Origin: Actinoplanes nipponensis
GTDB lineage: Bacteria > Actinomycetota > Actinomycetes > Mycobacteriales > Micromonosporaceae
Direction of reading: 5' to 3'
DNA length: 64,000 nt
Assembly: GCF_016862275.1 (NCBI RefSeq)
Contig: NZ_BOMQ01000032.1
Coordinates: 1 to 64,000 of the forward strand
Below are positions 24,781 through 31,747 of the stretch, piece after piece. Numbering within the stretch: position 1 is the stretch's first letter; each line of letters opens with the position of its first letter. A model generated the notes under the pieces. The model worked only from the letters and a program-made list of their open reading frames with translations. It was not told the DNA's origin and made no database searches. The position numbers and the translations under genes are program-made.

Positions 24781-26061
24781 TCACCCCAGCAGGCCGGCGT
24801 CCCGGGCCCCGCGCAGCGACGGCTTGATCCGGTGGGTGGGCCCGACCTGGCCGGCCACGGCGTCCAGTGTCTTGAGACCCTCGCCGGTGTTGTAGACGAC
24901 GGTCTCCTTCTCCGGGTCGAGCTTGCCGCTGGCCACCAGCTTCTTCAGCACCGCCACGGTGACGCCGCCCGCGGTCTCGGCGAAGACGCCGGTGGTGCGG
25001 GCGAGCAGCTGGATGGCGTCGCGGATCTCGTCGTCGTCGGCGTAGTCCATCCAGCCGCCGGTGCGGCTCACGGCCTCGATGGCGTACGCGCCGGCCGCCG
25101 GGTCGCCGATGTTGAGCGACTTGGCGATGCCGGTCGGCTTCACCGGGATGATCTGGTCGGTGCCGTTGTGCAGCGCGGTGGCGATGGGGTTGCAGCCGGC
25201 CGACTGGGCGCCGAAGACGGTCCAGCCGCCCTCGGGGGCCTCCACCAGCCCGATCTCCACCAGCTCGGCGAACGCCTTGTCGATCTTGGTGAGCAGCTCG
25301 CCGCTGGCCATCGGCACGACCACCTGGGCCGGGATCCGCCAGCCGAGCTGCTCGGCCACCTCGTAACCCAGCGTCTTCGAACCCTCGGCGTAGAACGGCC
25401 GGACGTTGACGTTGACGAAGGCGGTGTCCTCGAACTCGTCGGTCTCGACCAGTTCACCGCAGAGCCGGTTCACGTCGTCGTAGGAGCCGTCGATGGCCAC
25501 CAGGTCGCCGCCGTACACCGCGGTGGTGATGACCTTGCCCTGCTCGAGGTCGCCGGGGATGAACACGATCGAGGGCACCCCGGCCCGGGCGGCGTGCGCG
25601 GCCACGGAGTTGGCCAGGTTGCCGGTCGAGGCGCAGGCGAAGCGGGTGAAGCCCAGCTCCCGGGCGGCGGTCAGGGCCACCGACACGACCCGGTCCTTGA
25701 ACGAGTGGGTCGGGTTGGCCGAGTCGTCCTTGACCCACAGCGGCGCCCGCAGGCCGACCTCGGCGGCCAGCGCCCCGGCGGCGACCAGCGGGGTCAGGCC
25801 CGGATCGAGGGTGACGCGGGTGGCCGGGTCCTGGCCGGTGGGCAGCAGGGCGGCGTAGCGCCAGATGTTCTGCGGGCCGGCCTCGATCTGCTCGCGGGTG
25901 ACCGCGGCCAGCGCGGCGGCGTCGTAGGCGACCTCGAGGGGGCCGAAACACTCGTAACACGCGTGCTGCGCGGCCAGCGGGAACTCGGCGCCGCAACCAC
26001 GGCAGACGAGGGCCCGGGCGGGGCTGGTGGACTGGCGGGGGGCGTCGACGGTGGACGTCAC
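24781..26061 (-). CDS. thrC: threonine synthase
   Basis: PLP-dependent conversion of O-phosphohomoserine to threonine, 426 aa. An N-terminal zinc-ribbon-like Cys4 element (CRGCG near residue 20 and CYECF near 35) precedes the fold-type II core. PLP-lysine motif SANPTHSFKDR lies near 115-125 and the phosphate-binding STGNLANS near 145. GGDLVAIDGSYDDV and the late ETAGGVTVAVLKKL block fit class 1 threonine synthases. GTG 26061 is fixed by AAGGAG 7 nt upstream, and that ribosome site directly follows the SAM-I riboswitch. Because phosphohomoserine is the branch point to methionine in related pathways, SAM control makes metabolic sense. An upstream frame extension to 26130 would run into the riboswitch and is rejected. 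Confidence 0.95.
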   Translation of the reverse strand: MTSTVDAPRQSTSPARALVCRGCGAEFPLAAQHACYECFGPLEVAYDAAALAAVTREQIEAGPQNIWRYAALLPTGQDPATRVTLDPGLTPLVAAGALAAEVGLRAPLWVKDDSANPTHSFKDRVVSVALTAARELGFTRFACASTGNLANSVAAHAARAGVPSIVFIPGDLEQGKVITTAVYGGDLVAIDGSYDDVNRLCGELVETDEFEDTAFVNVNVRPFYAEGSKTLGYEVAEQLGWRIPAQVVVPMASGELLTKIDKAFAELVEIGLVEAPEGGWTVFGAQSAGCNPIATALHNGTDQIIPVKPTGIAKSLNIGDPAAGAYAIEAVSRTGGWMDYADDDEIRDAIQLLARTTGVFAETAGGVTVAVLKKLVASGKLDPEKETVVYNTGEGLKTLDAVAGQVGPTHRIKPSLRGARDAGLLG

Positions 26062-26074
26062 AATGAGGCTCCTT

Positions 26075-26209
26075 CTCATCTTTCCCCGGCGTCGGTGGAC
26101 GCTCGCGGGGACGGAATTAGCACCTGCCACACGGTGGGCCTCGCCATCGAGACATGTGTGGTGGTTGCCGGGGCGTCATCGGGCCGTTCCCTCAGCCCCT
26201 CTGGATGAG
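26075..26209 (-). ncRNA. SAM-I (S-box) riboswitch upstream of thrC
   Basis: Read on the minus strand, the element starts CTCATCCAGAGGGG, continues GCTGAGGGA, ACGGCCCGATGA and CCCCGGCAACC, then GGTGCTAATTCC, and closes with AAAGATGAG. These are the conserved S-box blocks in the right order, with a P1 helix CTCATC/GATGAG (26204-26209 with 26075-26080). The thrC Shine-Dalgarno AAGGAG (26069-26074) abuts the 3' strand of P1. No terminator hairpin separates them, so control is probably at translation initiation. Confidence 0.93.
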
Positions 26210-26304
26210 GTATTCAGTTGTGACCCTCACCTTACGGGGTGACCGCCGAAAGCGCTGCCGACGATCCCGAGGTGTGAGCTTCAGCTCGCGCACAGGGTGA
26301 CGGC

Positions 26305-27294
26305 GTGAGCGCCGTCCTCGAGATCCAGGGGTTACGCAAGACGTACCGGAGCCGGCGCGGGGTCCGCCGGGCCCTCGACGGCTTCGACATGGCCGTCGAG
26401 GCCGGGCAGGTGCACGGCTTCCTCGGCCCCAACGGCAGCGGCAAGACCACCACCCTGCGCACGCTGCTCGGCCTGATCAAGGCCGACGGCGGCCGGATGA
26501 GCCTGCTCGGCCGGGCGGTGCCGCAGGCGCTGCCCGAGGTGGCCGGCCAGGTCGGCGCGATCGTGGAGAGCCCGCAGTTCTTCGGCAACTTCTCCGCCCG
26601 CGACACCCTCTCGCTGCTGGCCGACGCGGGCGGCGTGCCGCAGTCCCGGGTCGCCGAGGTGCTCGAGCTGGTCGGGTTGCGCGACCGGGCCGGCGAGAGG
26701 GTCAAGACGTACTCGCTGGGCCTGAAGCAGCGGCTGGCGGTCGGGTCCGCGCTGCTCAAGAACCCGCGGCTGCTGATCCTGGACGAGCCGGCGAACGGCC
26801 TGGACCCCGGCGGCATCCGGGAGATGCGCACGCTGATGCGCACCCTGGCCGGGTCGGGCATGACGGTGCTGCTCTCCAGCCACATCCTCGGCGAGATCCA
26901 GCTGATCTGCGACTCCGTCACGATCATCTCGGCCGGGCGGCGGGTCGCCGCCGGCACCGTCGCCGACGTGCTGGCCCGGCACGCCACCTCCGCGGTCCGG
27001 GTCCGCGTCGAGTCGGTCGCCGACCTGACCAGCTCGGCGGGCGCCCTGCGCGAGATCGGCGCCCGGGTCTCGGTCGAGCCGGACCACCTCGTGGTCGGCG
27101 GCATCGCCCAGCCCGGCGCGATCACCCGTACGCTCGCCGCCCGCGGCATCTACGTCAGCGAGCTGGCCCCGGTCGCGGTCGACCTGGAGAGCGTCTTCCT
27201 CGAACTCACCGGCACCACGCCGGTCGAGGGCGAGCACCGCCAGGTGGACCAGTCCACCGCGACGCCGGCGGTCCACGGCGGGTGGGGTCAGTGA
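26305..27294 (+). CDS. ABC-2 type exporter ATP-binding protein
   Basis: Cytoplasmic ATPase of a BcrA/drug-export type ABC system, 329 aa. Walker A is GPNGSGKTTT (near residue 42). The signature is YSLGLKQRL in place of the usual LSGGQ. Walker B is LLILDEPANGLDP and the switch His is in LLSSHIL. The extra C-terminal 100 residues are typical of this subfamily. The GTG start follows CAGGGT by 6 nt. Its stop overlaps the permease start in GTGA, so the two are translationally coupled. The substrate is unknown; family members export lipids or antibiotics. Confidence 0.9.
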   Translation: MSAVLEIQGLRKTYRSRRGVRRALDGFDMAVEAGQVHGFLGPNGSGKTTTLRTLLGLIKADGGRMSLLGRAVPQALPEVAGQVGAIVESPQFFGNFSARDTLSLLADAGGVPQSRVAEVLELVGLRDRAGERVKTYSLGLKQRLAVGSALLKNPRLLILDEPANGLDPGGIREMRTLMRTLAGSGMTVLLSSHILGEIQLICDSVTIISAGRRVAAGTVADVLARHATSAVRVRVESVADLTSSAGALREIGARVSVEPDHLVVGGIAQPGAITRTLAARGIYVSELAPVAVDLESVFLELTGTTPVEGEHRQVDQSTATPAVHGGWGQ

Positions 27295-28298
27295 GCCTCT
27301 TCCGGGCGGAGACCCGACGGCTGGCCAAGCGCCGGTTCATCCGGCTCTTCGCGCTCGGCACGCTGCTGGTGCTGGCCGCCATCGTGACCGGCATGTTCCT
27401 CAGCCACCACCAGCCGTCGCCCGCCCTGCTCGCCCGGGCGCAGGTCGAGGCCGACCAGGGGTACGAGATCGCGTTGCGGCAAGCAGCGCGGGAGACCGCC
27501 AACTGCCGGGCGGCGCAGGGCACCGCGGCGGCCCGGGACTACCCGCCGTGCGACCAGATCTACCAGCCGGCGCGGGCGGACTTCCGCGCCGGGTGGAACC
27601 TGCCGCCGGCCTTCGATTTCCGGGCGGAGTTCGGCTTCCTGGTGACCACGCTGGCGGCGCTGCTGGCGGTGATGGCGTACGTGATCGGGGCGACCTGTGT
27701 GGGCGCCGAGTGGAGCAGCGGCGGGATGATGAACCTGCTGCTGTGGCGGCCGCGGCGGCTGGAGGTGCTCGGCACCAAGCTGGCCGCGCTGCTGGCCGGC
27801 CTGGCCGCGTTCACCGTGGTGGTCTCCGCGCTGTGGACCGCCCTGTTCGCGCTCACCGCGCAGCTGCGCGGCACGCTGGCCGGGATGACCGCCGGGGCGT
27901 GGCAGTCGGTCGTGCTCATGGAGCTGCGCGGGCTGGTGCTCGTGCTGGTGGCGGGCGCGATCGGCTTCGGGCTGGCCTCGCTGGGCCGGCACACGGCGAC
28001 CGCGCTGGGCGCGGCCATCGGCGCGATCATCGTGTTGCAGTTCGGGCTGGCCAACGTGCTCTCGATGGCCAAGGCGCCGTACGTGGAGGCGTACCTGGCG
28101 CCGGTCTGGGTGCAGGCCTGGCTGGACAAGTCGGCGGTGGCCACCGACTGGGAGTCGTGCGACTACTCCAGCACCCAGGGCTGCGCGGCGACCACGATCA
28201 CCCTGACCTGGCCGATGGCCGGCGGCGTGCTGGCCGTGGTCACCCTCCTCGTTGTGGGGGCAGCCATGTGGACTATGTGTAGTCGGGACATCACTTAA
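27291..28298 (+). CDS. ABC-2 type permease subunit
   Basis: A 335-aa membrane partner of the preceding ATPase. One TM lies at the N-terminus (FALGTLLVLAAIVTGMFL). An extracellular stretch of about 75 residues with Cys follows (TANCRAAQG and DYPPCDQIY). Then come TM helices beginning with FLVTTLAALLAVMAYVIGATCVGAEWSSGGMMNLLLWRPRR (the family E-W-x-x-G-x-x-x-x-L-L block). A second extracellular loop near the C-terminus has two Cys (WESCDYSSTQGCAAT). Paired Cys residues in outer loops suggest disulfides. The start GTG 27291 overlaps the previous stop by 4 nt. Confidence 0.87.
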   Translation: MSLFRAETRRLAKRRFIRLFALGTLLVLAAIVTGMFLSHHQPSPALLARAQVEADQGYEIALRQAARETANCRAAQGTAAARDYPPCDQIYQPARADFRAGWNLPPAFDFRAEFGFLVTTLAALLAVMAYVIGATCVGAEWSSGGMMNLLLWRPRRLEVLGTKLAALLAGLAAFTVVVSALWTALFALTAQLRGTLAGMTAGAWQSVVLMELRGLVLVLVAGAIGFGLASLGRHTATALGAAIGAIIVLQFGLANVLSMAKAPYVEAYLAPVWVQAWLDKSAVATDWESCDYSSTQGCAATTITLTWPMAGGVLAVVTLLVVGAAMWTMCSRDIT

Positions 28299-28408
28299 GG
28301 TAGTTTCGGCTGCACCGGCGCACATGGACGGCGGGGATCGGCGGCTGCCACTATGCTGACGATCCCCTTCGTACATCTGTGCGTGCTCTCCCACCGCCCA
28401 GGAGCGCC

Positions 28409-28711
28409 ATGCAGCCCGACGCCTCTCTCAACCAGCAGTCCGTGCCGGCGCCCCGCGAGGAGACGCCGGCCGAGCCACCCGCTCTCACCGAGCGCGAGGT
28501 GCAGATCCTCGCGTTCGAGAGCAAGTGGTGGAAGCACGCCGGCGCCAAGGAACAGGCCGTCCGCGACGCCTTCGGCCTCTCCTCGACGCGCTACTACCAG
28601 CTCCTCAACGCCCTGCTGGACAACCCGGCCGCGCTGGCCCACGACCCGGTCCTGATCGGCCGGCTGCGCCGGCTGCGCTCGACCCGGGCCCGCACCCGCC
28701 GGCGCAGCTAG
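28409..28711 (+). CDS. DUF3263 domain-containing protein
   Basis: A 100-aa protein. LTEREVQILAFESKWWKHAGAKEQAVRDAFGLSSTRYYQLLNALLDNP (about 28-75) is the DUF3263 signature, a helix-turn-helix-like fold found only in actinobacteria, where it sits beside envelope and cell-wall genes such as LytR-CpsA-Psr members. A basic tail (LRRLRSTRARTRRRS) could bind nucleic acid. The ATG at 28409 has AGGAG 5 nt upstream. Its 3' end overlaps the convergent CDC48-type gene by 4 bp. A DNA-binding role is inferred, not shown. Confidence 0.88.
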   Translation: MQPDASLNQQSVPAPREETPAEPPALTEREVQILAFESKWWKHAGAKEQAVRDAFGLSSTRYYQLLNALLDNPAALAHDPVLIGRLRRLRSTRARTRRRS

Positions 28712-30921
28712 CCCGGCGCGTGCGTGGTGGCGTAGGCCTCCAGCCACGCCACCTGCACCGGATCGAGCGAGGCCCGCACCCGCCGGCGGGCGGTCGCCAC
28801 GTGCTCGGCGGTCACGGTGGAGGCGTCCAGCGACTCCCGCATCGCCGACAGCGCCGCCTCACGGATCAGCGCGGCACAGTCGGCGGCCGAGAAGCCCTCC
28901 AGTTCCGCGCCCAGCTCGGTCAGGTCGACCGCGCTGTCCAGCGGCACCGACTTCGCCGAGGCGCGCAGGATGGCCGCGCGGGCCTCGGCGTCCGGCGGCG
29001 GCACGAAGACCAGCCGCTCCAGCCGGCCCGGCCGCAGCAGCGCCGGGTCGATCAGGTCGGGCCGGTTGGTCGCGCCGATCACCACCACGTTGCGCAGCGA
29101 CTCCACGCCGTCCAGCTCGGTCAGCAGCGCGGCGACCACCCGGTCGGTCGTACCGCCGTCGGTGGACTGGCCGCGGGTCGGCGCCAGCGCGTCCACCTCG
29201 TCCAGGAAGACCAGGGTGGGCGCCGCCTCGCGGGCCCGCCGGAACAGCTCGCGGACCGCCCGCTCGCTCTCGCCCACCCACTTGTTCAGCAGCTCGGCGC
29301 CCTTGACCGACAGCACGTTGGCCTTGCCGGTGCCGGCGATCGCCTTGACCAGGTAGGTCTTGCCGCAGCCGGGCGGGCCGTAGAGCAGCACCCCGCGCGG
29401 CGGCTGCACCCCCAGCCGGGCGAACGTGTCCGGATAGGTCAGCGGCCACAGCACCGACTCGGTCAGGGTCTGCTTCACCTCGGCCATGTCGCCGACGTCG
29501 TCCAGCGTCACCTGGGCGACCTCCAGGGTCGACTCGGCCATCGAGGTCGGCCGGATCACGTCCAGGGCGGCCTCGAAGTCGGCCATGGTCACCGTCGGCG
29601 ACTCGGCGTCCTTCTGCCGCAGCGCGGCCCGCACCCCGGCCTCGCGGGCCAGCGCGCCCAGGTCGGCCGCCACGAAACCGGGGGTACGCCCGGCCACGTC
29701 GTCCAGCCGCACGTCCTCGGCCAGCGGCATGCCCCGGGTCAGCACCCGCAGCTGCTCGCGCCGCATCGCCGCGTCCGGCAGCGGCACCGCGAGCTGCACC
29801 GCCAGCAGGTCCGGCGAGCGCAGCCCCGGATCCACCGACTCGGGCCGGCTGGTCGTGCACACCACCGCCCCGCCGGCGCGCAACAGCTCGTCCAGCACCT
29901 GCCGGAACACCGTGGCCAGCGGGCCCGGCTCGGCGCGCGGCGCGAGCGCCTCGACGTCGGCGACCAGCAGCACGGCCGGGGCGCCCGCACGGACGTCGCG
30001 GGCCAGCCCCCGCAGCCGGGTCGCCGCGGCGTCGTTGGTCAGCGCCGCCAGCTCGGGTCCCCAGACCGCCAGCACGCTCGCGCCGACGTTGGCCGCGACC
30101 GCGCGCACCAGCGCCGACTTGCCCGAACCGGCCGGGCCGGTGACCAGCACGCCGAGCGAGACCGTGGTGCCGAGCCGGCCCAGCACCTCGCCGTGGTGGA
30201 AGCCGAGGTCGAGCAGCTCGGTCAACTCCTGCGCCTGGGCCCTGAGCCCGGGCAGGTCGTCCAGGCTGGGCGGCGGCGTCTCCGGGTCGGTGGAGGCGGG
30301 CCGCTGCGCCGCCGCGGCCGCCGGCGCCGGCTGGTCCCGTACGGTCGAGAACTGCCCGTCCTGCCAGCCGACCACCGTGTCCATGGTGACCAGCGCGGCA
30401 TCGGCGTCCTCCACCGCGACCACCGTGAGCAGGGTGCTGGTCCAGGCGTAGCCGACCCGGTTGGCCAGGCTGCGCCGGGCGGCCTCGACCAGCGACCTGT
30501 TCCCCGCGTCCAGCAGCACGTCCTGCGGCAGCAGCGAGACGTTGTCGCCCGCGGTGACCACCTTGCCCAGCAGCGCCAGGCGCAGCATCTCGGGCGACAC
30601 CACCGCGACGATCTCGGCCGGGCCGGTCAGCGTCACCCGCCGGGCCTGCACCACCGGCACGGGCGTCACGGTCACCTGGCCGCCGTCGCGCAGCCCCAGG
30701 TTGCCGATCATCAGGTCGTCGGCGTACAGCAGGGCCCGGCTCGCCGTCGCTTCGGCCCGCGCGGCCAGGCCCGCGGTGGTCCGCCGGCCCGCCAGGCGCA
30801 GCGGGTCGCCCGGGTTGATGGCCAGCGCGGCCATCACCTCGGGGTGCAGGCGCACGATGCCGCGGCGCGCGTCGAGGGCCGCTGTCCGCTGGGTCACGGT
30901 CAGCGTGAGGTCTTCTGGCAC
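28708..30921 (-). CDS. CDC48/VCP-type double AAA+ ATPase
   Basis: A 737-aa hexameric unfoldase-like protein: an N-terminal double-psi barrel domain (1-180), then AAA D1 and D2. D1 has Walker A GPAGSGKSALV (near 265), but its Walker B reads VLLVADVEAL, lacking the catalytic Glu directly after Asp, so D1 probably binds ATP without hydrolysing it. D2 is complete: GPPGCGKTYLVKAI, LVFLDEVDAL, GATNRPDLIDPALLRPGRLERLVF. Actinobacterial relatives have been linked to the Pup-proteasome context, but no proteasome genes are here. GTG 30921 has GGAGG about 8 nt upstream. It is convergent with the DUF3263 gene. Confidence 0.9.
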   Translation of the reverse strand: MPEDLTLTVTQRTAALDARRGIVRLHPEVMAALAINPGDPLRLAGRRTTAGLAARAEATASRALLYADDLMIGNLGLRDGGQVTVTPVPVVQARRVTLTGPAEIVAVVSPEMLRLALLGKVVTAGDNVSLLPQDVLLDAGNRSLVEAARRSLANRVGYAWTSTLLTVVAVEDADAALVTMDTVVGWQDGQFSTVRDQPAPAAAAAQRPASTDPETPPPSLDDLPGLRAQAQELTELLDLGFHHGEVLGRLGTTVSLGVLVTGPAGSGKSALVRAVAANVGASVLAVWGPELAALTNDAAATRLRGLARDVRAGAPAVLLVADVEALAPRAEPGPLATVFRQVLDELLRAGGAVVCTTSRPESVDPGLRSPDLLAVQLAVPLPDAAMRREQLRVLTRGMPLAEDVRLDDVAGRTPGFVAADLGALAREAGVRAALRQKDAESPTVTMADFEAALDVIRPTSMAESTLEVAQVTLDDVGDMAEVKQTLTESVLWPLTYPDTFARLGVQPPRGVLLYGPPGCGKTYLVKAIAGTGKANVLSVKGAELLNKWVGESERAVRELFRRAREAAPTLVFLDEVDALAPTRGQSTDGGTTDRVVAALLTELDGVESLRNVVVIGATNRPDLIDPALLRPGRLERLVFVPPPDAEARAAILRASAKSVPLDSAVDLTELGAELEGFSAADCAALIREAALSAMRESLDASTVTAEHVATARRRVRASLDPVQVAWLEAYATTHAPG

Positions 30922-30999
30922 CGGGGAGGCCTCCGTTTGGACGAGGGGACTAGGTTGACACGCTAGCCGCCGTTCGCCGCCCGGGGAGGCACCACCGCA

Positions 31000-31701
31000 A
31001 TGAGGCTCCGTCACGCCACTTTGGCCGTTGCCGCGCTGACCCTGCTCGGCGTCGCCGCATGCGGTGACGACTCCGACGACAAGGGCTCGGCCGCGCCGGC
31101 GGCCGGCGTGTCCGCGGGCCCGTCCGCCGGCGGCGCGCTCGGCGGCCCCGGCGCCTCGGCCGCGCCGGGCGCCTCGGCGCCGGGGATCCCGCCGACCGAG
31201 GGCACCTCCCCGACGAAGCCGCCCAAGAAGGGCGGCGGGGCCGCCCAGGGCCCGGCCGGCAAGCCGAAGATCTCCCCCGACGTGCTGACCGCCGCCGGGA
31301 TCGGGCCGTACACGGCCGGCGTGGCGCAGAGCGAGCTGAAGTCGGCCGACCTGATCGGCAAGGTCACCGCGACCAAGGACACCTGCACGACCGCCAAGGG
31401 CCTCGGTGAGTACCACACCCCCGCCCTGGCCTTCGCCGCCGGCCGGCTCCAGCGGGTGACCGTGACCAGCCCGGAGGTCGCCACCCCGGCGGGCGCCAAG
31501 GTCGGCACCGGCTACGCCGGGCTGAAGGCCCTGTACCCGAACGGCAAGCAGCTCGACGACTGGCTGGGCGCCAGCGCCTGGTACGCGGTCGACGGCGGCA
31601 ACGCCCTGCTGTTCCGGATCAAGGCCGACAAGGTGGCGGCGATCGACGCGGGCGCCGCCACGGCCGTGCAGTTCTTCTACACCGACAAGCAGGGCTGCTA
31701 G
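31000..31701 (+). CDS. lipoprotein of unknown function
   Basis: 233 aa. The signal peptide ends in the lipobox LGVAAC (Cys21). An acidic and Ala/Gly/Pro/Ser-rich linker extends to about residue 85, including a Pro-Lys patch, PPKKGGG. A folded domain follows (about 88-233) of the kind ILTAAGIGPYTAGV...LKSADLIGKV, with two Cys (DTCTTAKG and the terminal QGC) that may form a disulfide. I do not recognise the family. It probably sits on the outer face of the membrane. Located between the divergent CDC48 gene and the hydrolase-ABC system, it may be a partner of the latter. Confidence 0.8.
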   Translation: MRLRHATLAVAALTLLGVAACGDDSDDKGSAAPAAGVSAGPSAGGALGGPGASAAPGASAPGIPPTEGTSPTKPPKKGGGAAQGPAGKPKISPDVLTAAGIGPYTAGVAQSELKSADLIGKVTATKDTCTTAKGLGEYHTPALAFAAGRLQRVTVTSPEVATPAGAKVGTGYAGLKALYPNGKQLDDWLGASAWYAVDGGNALLFRIKADKVAAIDAGAATAVQFFYTDKQGC

Positions 31702-31735
31702 CGACGTTCACAGCTCCCGCTCAGCGGCCCGCGGC

Positions 31736-31741
31736 TAGCGT
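31736..31741 (+). promoter_or_regulatory. TAGCGT -10 element, leaderless, for the hydrolase-ABC gene
   Basis: TAGCGT with a 6-nt spacer (GGGCGC) to ATG 31748, and no Shine-Dalgarno. It also implies the operon starts here and not with the lipoprotein. Confidence 0.5.
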
Positions 31742-31747
31742 GGGCGC

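Noticed and set aside
26061-26130. Upstream extension of thrC to position 26130
   Set aside because: The added residues run through the SAM-I riboswitch and its P1, and the Shine-Dalgarno AAGGAG fits the GTG at 26061.
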